Of a stretch of DNA of 46,497 nucleotides, positions 9,894 to 18,799 are shown one piece after another. The position numbers were made by a program, and so were the translations under genes. Position 1 is the stretch's first letter. Each line of letters opens with the position of its first letter. Under the pieces are notes generated by a model. It was given only the letters and a program-made list of their open reading frames with translations. It searched no databases and was not told the origin of the DNA. The stretch is taken from positions 1 to 46,497 of the forward strand of contig JACMJM010000055.1 of assembly GCA_014380615.1 (NCBI GenBank), read 5' to 3'. This stretch comes from Sphingobacteriaceae bacterium (GTDB lineage Bacteria > Bacteroidota > Bacteroidia > Sphingobacteriales > Sphingobacteriaceae).

Positions 9894-10895
9894 TTGGCAA
9901 CTATCCTCGGTATTGAATCTTCTTGCGACGAAACCTCGGCATCTATATGTAAAGACGGTAAAATACTGTCTAATATTATAGCAAATCAAACGGTGCATCA
10001 CAAATATGGTGGTGTTGTGCCCGAACTTGCGTCCAGGGCACATCAGCAAAACATAATTCCTGTTGTACAAGAGGCTATTGCGGCAGCAAAAATAAGCAAA
10101 AAAGACGTTAGCGCGGTAGCTTTTACCCGTGGCCCGGGATTGCTTGGTTCATTACTTGTAGGTACGTCGTTTTCTAAAGCCTTTGCACTGGCTAATTCTA
10201 TCCCGCTTATTGAAGTAAATCACATGCAGGCGCATATTCTGGCGCACTTTATTGATCAACCGAAGCCAAAATTTCCCTTCCTCTGCCTCACCGTTTCGGG
10301 CGGGCATACGCAGATTGTGCTGGTTAAAGATTACTTTGAAATGGAGATAGTTGGTGAGACTACTGATGATGCCGCGGGTGAGGCCTTTGATAAGACGGCT
10401 AAGATCCTGAATTTGCCTTATCCGGGAGGGCCGCTAATAGATAAGTACGCCCGCGAAGGAAATCACCTGGCGTATACATTTCCCGAGCCCCAAATCCAGG
10501 GCCTCGATTTCAGCTTCAGCGGCCTTAAAACGGCGATATTGTATTTTATTCGAGATAATAAAAAGCTCGACGAAGCTTTTGTTGAAAATAATCTCGCTGA
10601 TATTTGCGCATCGGTACAATATCGTATCATTACCATTTTATTGAATAAGCTTAAAAAGGCGGCTCGAGAATACAATATTTCGGACATTGCCATTGCGGGT
10701 GGCGTTTCAGCAAATTCGGGCTTACGTAATATCTTACAAGAAGCTGCCGGGCAGTACAACTGGAATGTGTTTATTCCGGCGTTCGAGTATTGTACCGATA
10801 ATGCCGCAATGATAGCCATTGCCGGTTATTATAAATTTCTGGCCCGGGATTTTGTAGGGCAGGATATTTCGCCGCTGGCTAGAATGAGTTTTTAG
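9894..10895 (+). CDS. tsaD: tRNA N6-adenosine threonylcarbamoyltransferase
   Basis: A 333-residue TsaD/Kae1 enzyme that, with TsaB and TsaE, adds threonylcarbamoyl to A37 of ANN-decoding tRNAs. It begins ATILGIESSCDETSAS, with the metal-site helix HMQAHILAHF (about residues 111-120) and ASKH-fold motifs SGGHTQIVLV and GGVSANSGLR. The start is TTG at 9894: the frame has a stop two codons earlier (9885-9887) and the conserved ATILGIESS follows directly, so no other start fits. It diverges from tamB across about 44 bp. Confidence 0.95.
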   Translation: MATILGIESSCDETSASICKDGKILSNIIANQTVHHKYGGVVPELASRAHQQNIIPVVQEAIAAAKISKKDVSAVAFTRGPGLLGSLLVGTSFSKAFALANSIPLIEVNHMQAHILAHFIDQPKPKFPFLCLTVSGGHTQIVLVKDYFEMEIVGETTDDAAGEAFDKTAKILNLPYPGGPLIDKYAREGNHLAYTFPEPQIQGLDFSFSGLKTAILYFIRDNKKLDEAFVENNLADICASVQYRIITILLNKLKKAAREYNISDIAIAGGVSANSGLRNILQEAAGQYNWNVFIPAFEYCTDNAAMIAIAGYYKFLARDFVGQDISPLARMSF

Positions 10896-10980
10896 AATAC
10901 AATGATAAAGAATGGGCCTGCCGTTAATAGCGAGATGAAGATTTTGCAGGCATCATCACCATTAATAAAAATATATTATA

Positions 10981-11151
10981 ATGAAAATCACATCACTAAT
11001 TTTCGGACTTGTATTTGTAGTTCCTCTAATCATTGTTATTTATTCTATCGTATTAAAAGATAAACAGAAAGGCAAATTAGGGGCACTTGTAGTGGGAGTG
11101 ATATTTGTTATGGCGATTATCATTTCATACTATGTAAACCGGAATAAATAA
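10981..11151 (+). CDS. Small two-helix membrane protein (56 aa)
   Basis: A short frame starting at ATG 10981 with two hydrophobic segments (about residues 4-24 and 33-51), split by a basic loop (LKDKQKGKLG) and ending in a basic tail (YVNRNK). I do not recognise a family. Support comes from the clean ATG after an A/T-rich leader, the hydrophobic-charged-hydrophobic pattern, and its fit between tsaD and the desaturase gene, which starts 16 bp downstream and may be co-transcribed. Confidence 0.6.
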   Translation: MKITSLIFGLVFVVPLIIVIYSIVLKDKQKGKLGALVVGVIFVMAIIISYYVNRNK

Positions 11152-11167
11152 GGTTATTAATCAGTCT

Positions 11168-12628
11168 ATGAAGCAGGCAATAGTAATAGGAGCCGGAATC
11201 GCCGGAATTGCTGCTTCGATCAGATTGGCTGTAAAAGGGTATTCTGTAACAGTTTTTGAAGCAAATGCCTATCCCGGCGGTAAATTATCAGAAATACAAA
11301 CCGAGGGATATCGATTCGATGCCGGGCCTAGTTTATTCACCATGCCTCAGTATGTTGATGAGCTTTTTGTTCTGGCCGGAAAGCAGCCCCGGGATTACTT
11401 CAACTATCAGCGTCTCGAGAAGCTGTGTAACTACTTTTACGAAGACGGGACACAGCTAACTGCCTGGTCAGATTCGGAAAAATTCGCAAAAGAAATAGCT
11501 CGTAAAACAACCGACACGGCCCAATCGGTAATCAATTTTCTGAAAAAAAGCGAAAAAATATATTCCATCACCAATCATGTTTTTCTCGAAAAATCGTTGC
11601 ATCGGTTACAAACGTATCTCAATACTGATACTTTAAAATCGCTTGCTCAGGTTGCCGAAATTGATTCTATGAGGAGTATGAACAAAGCAAACGAATCCTT
11701 TTTCAAGGATAAAAGAACCGTTCAGCTGTTTAATCGTTACGCAACTTACAACGGATCGAATCCCTACAAAGCACCTGCCACGTTAAACGTTATTCCTCAT
11801 CTGGAATATCATTACGGGGCATACTTTCCGTCGGGAGGGATGAGTGCGATTACGCAAAGCCTGGTAAATCTGGCGAAAGATTGCGGAGTTGAATTTTTGT
11901 ATAACATGCCGGTTGATGAGATCGTTATCGACAATAAGTCTGTTAAGGGAATAACAGCCCGGGGAACGACTTTTTCCAGCTCCGTGGTAGTTTCGAATAT
12001 GGATGTTTGGTTCACTTATAAAAAGCTACTGCAAGGGCAAAAGGCTCCCGAACGGATCTTAGGGCAGGAGCGAAGTAGTTCGGCATTAATATTCTACTGG
12101 GGCATTAAAGCTCAGTTTCCTCAACTCGATTTGCATAATATTTTCTTTAGCCAGAACTACCAAAAGGAATTTGAATTTATCTGGCAGGAAGGAAAAATCT
12201 TTAGCGATCCTACCGTTTATGTAAATATCAGCTCGAAATATAAACCAGATGATGCTCCGGATGGATGCGAAAATTGGTTCGTGATGATAAATGTGCCCTC
12301 TAATTCGGGACAAGATTGGGATGGTTTGATACTGGAAGCGAAGGCAAATATTCTATCTAAGTTGCGCAGAGTGTTAGGATTGGATATTGCGAGTTTAATA
12401 CAATGCGAAGAAATTCTTGATCCCCGGAGTATCGAATCGAAAACAGCATCGTATCAGGGATCTTTATATGGTACAAGTTCAAATGATAGGTTCGCGGCTT
12501 TTCTCCGGCATCCCAACTTTTCATCCAAATTAAAGGGATTGTACTTTGCGGGGGGAAGTGTACATCCGGGCGGAGGGATTCCCTTAGCACTTTTATCAGC
12601 AAAGATTGTAAGCGGCCTGGTAAACTAA
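11168..12628 (+). CDS. crtD: CrtI/CrtD-family carotenoid desaturase
   Basis: A 486-residue FAD-dependent amine-oxidase-fold enzyme of the phytoene desaturase family. The N-terminal dinucleotide motif is VIGAGIAGIAAS (residues 6-17), followed by EANAYPGGKLSE and FDAGPSLFTMP. The C-terminal FAD signature is FAGGSVHPGGGIPLALLSAK. The wording of both ends fits the Bacteroidota 1-hydroxycarotenoid 3,4-desaturase (CrtD) branch better than true phytoene desaturases, but this is recall, not alignment. It probably introduces a double bond in a carotenoid end group. No other crt gene lies in the window, so the pathway must be encoded elsewhere. Confidence 0.75.
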   Translation: MKQAIVIGAGIAGIAASIRLAVKGYSVTVFEANAYPGGKLSEIQTEGYRFDAGPSLFTMPQYVDELFVLAGKQPRDYFNYQRLEKLCNYFYEDGTQLTAWSDSEKFAKEIARKTTDTAQSVINFLKKSEKIYSITNHVFLEKSLHRLQTYLNTDTLKSLAQVAEIDSMRSMNKANESFFKDKRTVQLFNRYATYNGSNPYKAPATLNVIPHLEYHYGAYFPSGGMSAITQSLVNLAKDCGVEFLYNMPVDEIVIDNKSVKGITARGTTFSSSVVVSNMDVWFTYKKLLQGQKAPERILGQERSSSALIFYWGIKAQFPQLDLHNIFFSQNYQKEFEFIWQEGKIFSDPTVYVNISSKYKPDDAPDGCENWFVMINVPSNSGQDWDGLILEAKANILSKLRRVLGLDIASLIQCEEILDPRSIESKTASYQGSLYGTSSNDRFAAFLRHPNFSSKLKGLYFAGGSVHPGGGIPLALLSAKIVSGLVN

Positions 12629-12722
12629 TTTAAATCACAAATTCTACCGACAAAAACACACAACTTACCGACTTCTCGCTCTTGCCTGCCTAATAGCTGT
12701 TGTATACATGTCTAAACTCATA

Positions 12723-12730
12723 TACATTTG
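12723..12730 (+). promoter_or_regulatory. -7 box (TACATTTG) of the LiaF-like operon
   Basis: A full TAnnTTTG match 17 nt before the ATG at 12748, with a TTG (12700-12702) 20 nt upstream at the usual -33 spacing. It likely drives the LiaF-like/LytS/LytTR unit. Confidence 0.6.
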
Positions 12731-12747
12731 ATTAAAATAATTTAGTA

Positions 12748-13530
12748 ATGAACGGAATAAATTATAAAAACAGAAAGCCCGGAGCCGCCAAGAAATGGGT
12801 AGGAATTGCGTTGTTGATTTTTGGTGCGATTTTGCTTTTACAAAGTCTCGGACTTTTTATCCCCGATTGGATAATCAGCTGGCCAATGTTTTTAATAGTG
12901 GCCGGGATCTTTACGGGCCAACGCCACCAGTTTCGAAATCCTACATCATATATTATGATAATAATAGGGGTCATCTTTCTGGGCGATGAAATCTTTCCCC
13001 GTGCTGATTTCGACGACTTTGTGTTGCCTGTAGCCATTATTGGTGTGGGGATGTATCTGATAATAGGAAAAAAGAAGATCACCAATTGGGGTAAGGAGGG
13101 AGATTTTAGTCGGCCGGTGGATGTTGGCTGGGATAAACGCGTGAATGAAGATAATGAACCTATCGTTCCCCCGGTTTCATCGGGCGATGATTATCTGGAT
13201 ATCGTATCCATATTCGGAGGAGTAAAAAAAAATATCGTCTCCAAAAACTTCCAGGGGGGCGAGATAGTAACCATTATGGGCGGGGCGGAAATTATTTTAA
13301 CTCAGGCAGATATGGTTTCTACACGGGTCGAGCTGGAAATTACACAGGTTTTCGGTGGCACTAAAATCATTGTACCACCCCATTGGAAGGTTTCTTCTGA
13401 TCTGGTTGCTGTGTTTGGCGGAATAGAAGATAAGCGCCCCTTTATGGCCGAAAACGCACTTTCGCATGAGAAGCATTTGGTTATCAAAGGAACCTCGATT
13501 TTCGGGGGGATAGACATACGCAGTTTTTAA
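12748..13530 (+). CDS. LiaF-like membrane protein
   Basis: A 260-residue protein with four short membrane helices in its first ~110 residues (WVGIALLIFGAILLLQSLGL, WPMFLIVAGIF, YIMIIIGVIFL, VLPVAIIGVGMYLII), matching the LiaF transmembrane domain. The C-terminal ~90 residues are a right-handed beta repeat with FGG/MGG turns (SIFGGV, IMGGAE, VFGGTK, VFGGIE, SIFGGI), as in the LiaF C-terminal domain. In Firmicutes LiaF restrains a cell-envelope-stress kinase. Here the gene is 9 bp before a LytS-type kinase gene, so a similar regulatory role is likely but inferred. Confidence 0.85.
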   Translation: MNGINYKNRKPGAAKKWVGIALLIFGAILLLQSLGLFIPDWIISWPMFLIVAGIFTGQRHQFRNPTSYIMIIIGVIFLGDEIFPRADFDDFVLPVAIIGVGMYLIIGKKKITNWGKEGDFSRPVDVGWDKRVNEDNEPIVPPVSSGDDYLDIVSIFGGVKKNIVSKNFQGGEIVTIMGGAEIILTQADMVSTRVELEITQVFGGTKIIVPPHWKVSSDLVAVFGGIEDKRPFMAENALSHEKHLVIKGTSIFGGIDIRSF

Positions 13531-13539
13531 ATTATACCT

Positions 13540-14577
13540 GTGGCTGTATCATTATTATCATCAACCAGAGTGTTAAGTTTCCTGTTAGCCGCATGGCTAA
13601 TTTGGATGGGGGCACATGCCGCAACATTGTTTTGGCTCGGATTTGATTTTAAAATGGCCGCAATTGATTCGGCTATAAGCAATGTTGTAATTTTACTTGC
13701 CTCACTTATCGTAAGCAATACATTAAGGTATTATCAACCCGGCCGGGGAAAGTATTTTTACATTGTTACCTGGTGCGCCCTGCTTGCCATTCTGGCTGTT
13801 TTTTTAACCCGCTTATTGCTCCTGAAACTTTATCCTCAGGACGCTGTGTACGAAGGGGTAATCAATAAATCATTAATCATCAGGTGTTGTGTGAGCTTTT
13901 TGCTGATTAGCGGGATGGGTTTAATCAGTATGCTATGGTATACACAGCAAGAACAGAAAGAAAACGAACGTCGGAAAACCGATGCCGAACGGTTAGCGCG
14001 CGACGCAGAGTTATACAATTTAAGGCAGCAGTTACAGCCGCATTTTCTGTTCAATAGTTTAAATTCTATAAGTGCTTTAATTGGCCGGAGGCCCGATGAA
14101 GCGCGAACAATGATTTACCAGCTTTCTGACTTTTTGCGCGGAACGTTAAGAAAAGAGGAAAACGAATTTGTAACGCTTGAAGAAGAGCTGCAGCATTTGC
14201 AGTTGTATCTCGATATAGAAAAAGTACGATTTGGTCACCGTTTAAAAACAGAGATACGGAAGGAGGAGGGCTGTTCCGAATTAATTCTCCCGGCAATGCT
14301 TTTGCAGCCTTTGGTAGAAAATGCCATTAAATTTGGCTTGTACGATACCACTGGTGAGGTAACCATTACTATCGATGCGAAATGCCTGCAAAATTATCTC
14401 CGGCTGATAATTAAAAATCCTTATGATACCAATACGGTAAGGCCCAACAGCGGCACAGGCTTTGGTTTGGGAAGTATCAAACGCCGATTGTATTTGTTAT
14501 TTGCGAGAACCGACCTTCTTGATACCAACGGAGAAAATGATATTTTTACAACTACTGTTAAAATTCCGCAACTATGA
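13540..14577 (+). CDS. LytS/YehU-type sensor histidine kinase
   Basis: A 345-residue membrane kinase of the His_kinase (PF06580) family. About four N-terminal membrane helices (residues 10-32, 44-62, 74-94, 110-132) are followed by a short coiled coil. The phosphoacceptor block is QLQPHFLFNSLNSI, with the histidine at residue 168. The ATP-binding part has LQPLVENAIKFGL and a glycine-rich GTGFGLGSIKRRL. The start is GTG at 13540. The stop overlaps the regulator's ATG by 4 bp (ATGA), showing translational coupling. There is no large sensor domain, so sensing is probably in the membrane or through the LiaF-like neighbour. Confidence 0.92.
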   Translation: MAVSLLSSTRVLSFLLAAWLIWMGAHAATLFWLGFDFKMAAIDSAISNVVILLASLIVSNTLRYYQPGRGKYFYIVTWCALLAILAVFLTRLLLLKLYPQDAVYEGVINKSLIIRCCVSFLLISGMGLISMLWYTQQEQKENERRKTDAERLARDAELYNLRQQLQPHFLFNSLNSISALIGRRPDEARTMIYQLSDFLRGTLRKEENEFVTLEEELQHLQLYLDIEKVRFGHRLKTEIRKEEGCSELILPAMLLQPLVENAIKFGLYDTTGEVTITIDAKCLQNYLRLIIKNPYDTNTVRPNSGTGFGLGSIKRRLYLLFARTDLLDTNGENDIFTTTVKIPQL

Positions 14578-15317
14578 CAAAGGCAATACTGATAGATGAT
14601 GAACCTTTAGCCCGGGAAGTTGTAAAAGAATACCTGGAAGATTACCCTGAAATACAGGTAATTGCCGAATGCGGTGATGGTTTCGAAGGTGTTAAAGCGA
14701 TAGCACAGCATCAACCCGACCTAGTGTTTCTGGACATCCAAATGCCTAAGATTACTGGTTTTGAAATGTTGGAGCTTATAGAGCATCGGCCCGGTGTAAT
14801 TTTCACCTCGGCATTTGATGAATATGCGATAAAAGCTTTTGAGGCGCATGCGATAGATTACCTGCTTAAGCCCTTTTCAAAAGATCGTTTCAAAAAAGCG
14901 GTAGAAAAGTGGATGGAGAAGCAAAATCTTTCGGAGGTGAAGCAGCAGGTTCAGGAGTTATTGCAGAACGCGCCGGTATCTCCGGCTCATAGCGAACGTA
15001 TTGTGGTAAAGGCCGGAAGCTCTATAAAAATAATCCCTACTACAGATGTACTCTATCTGGAAGCTTACGACGATTACGTCAAGATTCATACCCCCGAGGG
15101 CGTATTTTTGAAAAACAAAACCATGCAGTTTTTTGAGAACAGCCTTGACGAACGTCAATTTGTAAGGGTGCATCGCTCCTTTATCGTTAAAGTACCCGAG
15201 ATAACCAAGCTGGTTCCTTACGAGAAGGACTCGTACCGGGTGGTAACTAAATCGGGAGCGAGTTTGCCTGTAAGTAAAACGGGATATGTGAAGTTAAAGG
15301 CACTGCTTCAATTATAA
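14574..15317 (+). CDS. LytTR-family response regulator
   Basis: A 247-residue DNA-binding regulator. The receiver domain (1-120) has acidic residues D8/D9, the phospho-acceptor D54 (VFLDIQMP) and the switch Lys in LLKPFSKDRF. The C-terminal LytTR domain (about 140-245) includes VLYLEAYDDYVKIHT and RQFVRVHRSFIVKV. Its gene is coupled to the kinase gene by a 4-bp overlap, so it is the cognate partner. Targets are unknown. Confidence 0.94.
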   Translation: MTKAILIDDEPLAREVVKEYLEDYPEIQVIAECGDGFEGVKAIAQHQPDLVFLDIQMPKITGFEMLELIEHRPGVIFTSAFDEYAIKAFEAHAIDYLLKPFSKDRFKKAVEKWMEKQNLSEVKQQVQELLQNAPVSPAHSERIVVKAGSSIKIIPTTDVLYLEAYDDYVKIHTPEGVFLKNKTMQFFENSLDERQFVRVHRSFIVKVPEITKLVPYEKDSYRVVTKSGASLPVSKTGYVKLKALLQL

Positions 15318-15360
15318 AAGATATTTCTTATCAACAATAGAAAATCTTATTTTTAAGGTT

Positions 15361-15546
15361 ATGGATTATAAAAACCGGATTGTCTCAGATCATAAGATAT
15401 TATTGGGGAAGCCAGTAATTAAAGGGACAAGAATTTCAGTTGAACTGATACTAAAAAAACTGTCACAGGGAGCATCAATGGAAGAACTATCAGAGATGTA
15501 TCCGCATATCACTCAGGAAGATTTGTTGGCTGTACGTACTTATTAG
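15361..15546 (+). CDS. Short DUF433 (VapB-like antitoxin) protein
   Basis: A 61-residue DUF433 protein: KNRIVSDHKILLGKPVIKGTRI is the family's core, then a helix-turn-helix-like part (LSQGASMEELSEMYPHITQEDLL). Family members often run 10-20 residues further after the EDLLA segment; this one stops at VRTY. They usually precede a DUF5615 PIN-like toxin gene, which is absent: the next gene is convergent. It is therefore an orphan and possibly C-terminally truncated. Confidence 0.7.
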   Translation: MDYKNRIVSDHKILLGKPVIKGTRISVELILKKLSQGASMEELSEMYPHITQEDLLAVRTY

Positions 15547-15571
15547 AAATTTGACTTCCCCTCGGCGAGGG

Positions 15572-16096
15572 CTAAAACTCCACAAATTTTTCTATCTGCT
15601 GCTTAGTGAATTTCAGCGTATCTTCTTTAAAAAGCTCACCGTTTTCATCAAATTCTTTATGGATATTGGGGATATGAAGTTTTAGTGACATTACCTCCAG
15701 ATTCATATAATGACAAATACCCGTTAGGTGGTCAATCCCTCTTATGTTCCCATATTTACCGGTAGATAAGCCTACTAAAGCCGCCTTTTTGCCTTTAAAG
15801 CTTGACGGAAATTCGCATGCGTCAATAAAAACCTTTAAAATTCCCGGAAAACTGCCGTTATATTCCGGAACCACAAAAATAAACTTCCGGGTTCCGGTAA
15901 TCAGAGTCTGAATCGGCTGCCAGTCTTCAATCTTCTGGCTTTCGTACATCGCCGGGTGAATTATCTTCTCAGGGAGGTTAGCCAGTGAGAGTATTTCGCT
16001 GCTTACTCCCAGATTAAAAAGGCACTGTTTGTAGTATTCAGCAACTTTTAACGTATAGCTTTCGGGGCGGTTTGTACTTGCGATTATGGTTGTCAT
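15572..16096 (-). CDS. NAD(P)H-dependent FMN reductase family protein
   Basis: A 174-residue flavodoxin-fold protein. The N-terminal TTIIASTNRPESYTLKVAEYY loop is the FMN phosphate site, VVPEYNGSFPGILKVFIDA is the family signature, and GLSTGKYGNIRG is the third loop. It likely reduces FMN or quinones with NAD(P)H in the cytosol. It starts at ATG 16096 and is divergent from parA. A small GC-rich hairpin (CCCTC-GGC-GAGGG, about 15556-15570) lies just after its stop. Confidence 0.85.
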   Translation of the reverse strand: MTTIIASTNRPESYTLKVAEYYKQCLFNLGVSSEILSLANLPEKIIHPAMYESQKIEDWQPIQTLITGTRKFIFVVPEYNGSFPGILKVFIDACEFPSSFKGKKAALVGLSTGKYGNIRGIDHLTGICHYMNLEVMSLKLHIPNIHKEFDENGELFKEDTLKFTKQQIEKFVEF

Positions 16097-16260
16097 TTGT
16101 GGATAATATGTGCAAAACCAAAAGGTGCCGCGCTTATTAAATTGTTTAAAGTTTGTATCTTAGGCGATTGTTAAAAGGCTTTCAGAAGCGCAAAAATAGT
16201 ATTTTAATTTGCTAATAATCTTTCTGTAAGCACAAATTACCCTTGAAACCAGGAGATAGA

Positions 16261-17067
16261 ATGAGTAAGATTATCGCGTTAGCTAATCAAAAAGGGGGAG
16301 TTGGAAAAACTACTTCATCAATTAATCTGGCTGCGAGTTTAGCTGTACTTGAATACCGCACGTTGCTGGTAGACGCTGACCCGCAGGCCAATTCAACTTC
16401 CGGGATCGGATTCGACCCCAGAACCATAAAAGCAAGTATTTACGAGTGTATCATTAATGATGTTGAACCTCGTGATGCTATTCAAAAAACCGAAACCCCG
16501 AATCTTGATTTACTGCCTGCTCACATTGATTTAGTAGGTGCCGAGATTGAGATGATCAACCTTAACGAGCGTGAATACAAAATGAAGTTGGTGTTGGATA
16601 AGGTGAAGGATGATTATGATTTTATAATCATTGATTGCTCCCCTTCGCTTGGTTTAATCACCATAAACGCCCTTACGGCCGCTAATTCGGTAATTATCCC
16701 TGTACAATGCGAGTATTTTGCGTTGGAAGGGTTAGGAAAACTTTTAAATACCATCAAAATTGTTCAGAATCGTTTAAACCCAGATCTGGAAATTGAAGGC
16801 ATCCTTTTAACCATGTATGATGTACGACTGAGACTATCTAACCAGGTTGTTGAAGAAGTTAAAACGCATTTTCAGGACCTGGTTTTTGAAACGATTATAC
16901 AGCGAAATACACGGTTAAGCGAAGCTCCCAGCTTTGGAGTATCGGTAATTATGCACGATGCTAACTGTAAAGGGTCTATCAATTACCTTAATCTGGCCCG
17001 CGAAATTATTCGTAAAAACGGAATGGTTGACGAGGCGGAAACAAAACAAGAAACCGTTATTTCATGA
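16261..17067 (+). CDS. parA: ParA/Soj chromosome partitioning ATPase
   Basis: A 268-residue deviant-Walker ATPase. The Walker A motif KGGVGKTT (residues 11-18) carries the signature lysine. DADPQANST and IIIDCSPSLGLIT are the A' and B motifs. It moves ParB-bound origins during segregation. I start at ATG 16261, which has a good AGGAG site 6-10 bp upstream. An in-frame TTG at 16243 would add six residues but overlaps that site. It overlaps parB by 4 bp. Confidence 0.95.
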   Translation: MSKIIALANQKGGVGKTTSSINLAASLAVLEYRTLLVDADPQANSTSGIGFDPRTIKASIYECIINDVEPRDAIQKTETPNLDLLPAHIDLVGAEIEMINLNEREYKMKLVLDKVKDDYDFIIIDCSPSLGLITINALTAANSVIIPVQCEYFALEGLGKLLNTIKIVQNRLNPDLEIEGILLTMYDVRLRLSNQVVEEVKTHFQDLVFETIIQRNTRLSEAPSFGVSVIMHDANCKGSINYLNLAREIIRKNGMVDEAETKQETVIS

Positions 17068-17972
17068 CGTATCAAAAGAAAACAGGATTAGGGAGAGGAT
17101 TAAGTGCGTTATTAGATGATACAGAAGCGGTACAATCAAAGCCGCAAAACGCCAATGCTAACGAGCAGCAGCCAGTATCTTCTCTTGGGTCTATATCGCA
17201 TGTAAAAATCAGCGAGGTTGAAGTAAATCCATTTCAGCCCCGTACCGAATTTGATCAGGAAGCTTTACAGGAGCTTTCAGAATCCATAAAACTTCAGGGA
17301 TTAATACAGCCTATTACCGTTAGAAGGGCCGGCGCCAATTCGTATCAGTTAATATCCGGAGAACGACGTTTACGTGCGTCTAAGCTTGCGGGCTTAACGG
17401 AGATTCCGGCATACGTTCGTACGGCTAACGACCAGCAAATGCTGGAAATGGCACTTATTGAAAATATTCAGAGAGAAAATCTTAACTCTATCGAGGTTGC
17501 GCTCAGTTTTCAACGGATGCTTGACGAATGTAATCTTAAACAGGAAGAACTTGGAGAACGGGTTAGTAAAAACCGTTCTACCGTTACAAATTATTTAAGG
17601 TTGTTAAAGTTGCCTCCCGCTATTCAGGCTTCCATTCGCGACGGGCAGATAACCATGGGGCATGCCAAAGCTATTTTGGGTTTGGAGGAGGTTGATAAGC
17701 AATTATACGCCCATAAAGAAATTATAGCTAAGGGACTCTCTGTTCGCAAGGCGGAAGAACTTGTACGCGACATCCAGCAATGGGGCCAGAAAAAAAATGA
17801 AACCAAAGCACCGCCGGTTTCTTTTGAGTATAAGAAGATTCAGGATGATCTGGCGTCTAAATTTGCTACAAAAGTTTCTCTGAAAGTGCAGAGTAACGGT
17901 AAAGGTGCCATCGAAATTCCATTCGTTTCTGAAGATGATTTAAGTCGTATACTTGAACTATTGGATTGGTAA
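17064..17972 (+). CDS. parB: ParB/Spo0J chromosome partitioning protein
   Basis: A 302-residue ParB. The N-terminal KKTGLGRGLSALLDD is the ParA-interacting peptide. The CTPase/ParB core has VNPFQPRTEFD and the GERRLRASKLAGL motif. The helix-turn-helix (QEELGERVSKNRSTVTNYLR) reads parS, and the last ~45 residues form the dimerisation domain. The ATGA overlap with parA couples their translation. I saw no parS near the genes. Confidence 0.95.
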   Translation: MTYQKKTGLGRGLSALLDDTEAVQSKPQNANANEQQPVSSLGSISHVKISEVEVNPFQPRTEFDQEALQELSESIKLQGLIQPITVRRAGANSYQLISGERRLRASKLAGLTEIPAYVRTANDQQMLEMALIENIQRENLNSIEVALSFQRMLDECNLKQEELGERVSKNRSTVTNYLRLLKLPPAIQASIRDGQITMGHAKAILGLEEVDKQLYAHKEIIAKGLSVRKAEELVRDIQQWGQKKNETKAPPVSFEYKKIQDDLASKFATKVSLKVQSNGKGAIEIPFVSEDDLSRILELLDW

Positions 17973-18667
17973 TGTATCGTTTTTGTTTTTTTTTGTTTGT
18001 AATTAGCTGCTGTTTTGCGCTGTCAGGCTTTTCGCAAATCGACTCGGGTGCTGTAGCAGATTCGCTGCGTAAACCTATTCGGGGACAAGAAATAATCAAT
18101 CGGAAAGATACCACAACGAATTTAAAGACTGCCAGCGAAAGCAAACCCACCATTTTCAAAGATTCGGCCAGGCTTGCTTTGGAGCGGTTACCAAAAATTG
18201 CGATCAGGCGTTCGGCTCTAGTGCCGGGCTGGGGGCAGGTTACCAATAAACGCTGGTGGAAAGTGCCGATTATATACGGTGGCTTTGTGGGCTTAGGGCT
18301 CATTTTCGAATTCAACCAACGCTATTACAAGCAATTTTTAAGCGAATTGCAATTCAGAGATGCTAATCCCGGACAAGTGCGTGATTCTCAACTTGTCGTT
18401 ATTCAGGATCAGCAGGGACTTATACGTTATAAAGATTATTACCGGCGAACCCGGGATTTAAGCGTACTCGGTATTTTGGGTTTATATACCATTAATATAA
18501 TCGATGCTTACGTTGACGCCAAATTCTTTAGATTCGACATTAGCGATAAACTGGGGCTGCGAGTTACACCCTCACTTATACCCTCTGTATCTCATGCGTA
18601 TTCCTCGCCGGTGCCTGCAATAAGGTTTCAATTAACTATGAACCATAAAGTTCATCCCTTTAAATAA
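17972..18667 (+). CDS. DUF5683 domain protein
   Basis: A 231-residue protein: signal peptide at 1-22 (ending ALSGFSQ), a low-complexity linker, then the DUF5683 core with RRSALVPGWGQVTNKRWWKVP and two membrane-like helices (about residues 107-123 and 173-188). Function is unknown, but in Bacteroidota it commonly follows parB and precedes dapB and lepB, as here. I start at ATG 17972, whose A is the last base of the parB stop (TAATG); an in-frame TTG six bases earlier is less likely. Confidence 0.85.
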   Translation: MYRFCFFLFVISCCFALSGFSQIDSGAVADSLRKPIRGQEIINRKDTTTNLKTASESKPTIFKDSARLALERLPKIAIRRSALVPGWGQVTNKRWWKVPIIYGGFVGLGLIFEFNQRYYKQFLSELQFRDANPGQVRDSQLVVIQDQQGLIRYKDYYRRTRDLSVLGILGLYTINIIDAYVDAKFFRFDISDKLGLRVTPSLIPSVSHAYSSPVPAIRFQLTMNHKVHPFK

Positions 18668-18727
18668 GAAATGATCCGTATTTTGGTAGCCTTATTTCTT
18701 TAATAATAAATATTCAAATGAACCTGC

Positions 18728-18776
18728 ATGAAAGCTTGCCGCTAAAAGAGAGTGGAAAAGACCACGCAAGCTTCAT
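18728..18776 (+). promoter_or_regulatory. Structured leader before dapB
   Basis: The 130-bp gap before dapB holds a long inverted repeat, ATGAAAGCTTGC (18728-18739) and GCAAGCTTCAT (18766-18776), with one bulged A. A second stem, GTGG/CCAC (18752-18755, 18762-18765), stacks against its 3' arm. A 36-codon frame (18718-18828) crosses this region and overlaps the dapB start. It is not a recognised riboswitch. Confidence 0.4.
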
Positions 18777-18799
18777 AACTATAAAAAAAATATATTCTA

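Noticed and set aside
15556..15570. CCCTC-GGC-GAGGG hairpin as a terminator of the FMN reductase gene
   Set aside because: It is a short stem with no T-run on either side, so it is noted only in passing.
16261..17972. parAB taken as a sign of a plasmid
   Set aside because: The genes sit in a chromosomal setting with DUF5683, dapB, lepB, tsaD, ribBA and ribosomal proteins; the proteins are of Soj/Spo0J type.
17973..18667. Frames on the opposite strand of parB and DUF5683 as genes
   Set aside because: They lie inside intact, recognisable genes and show no family features of their own.
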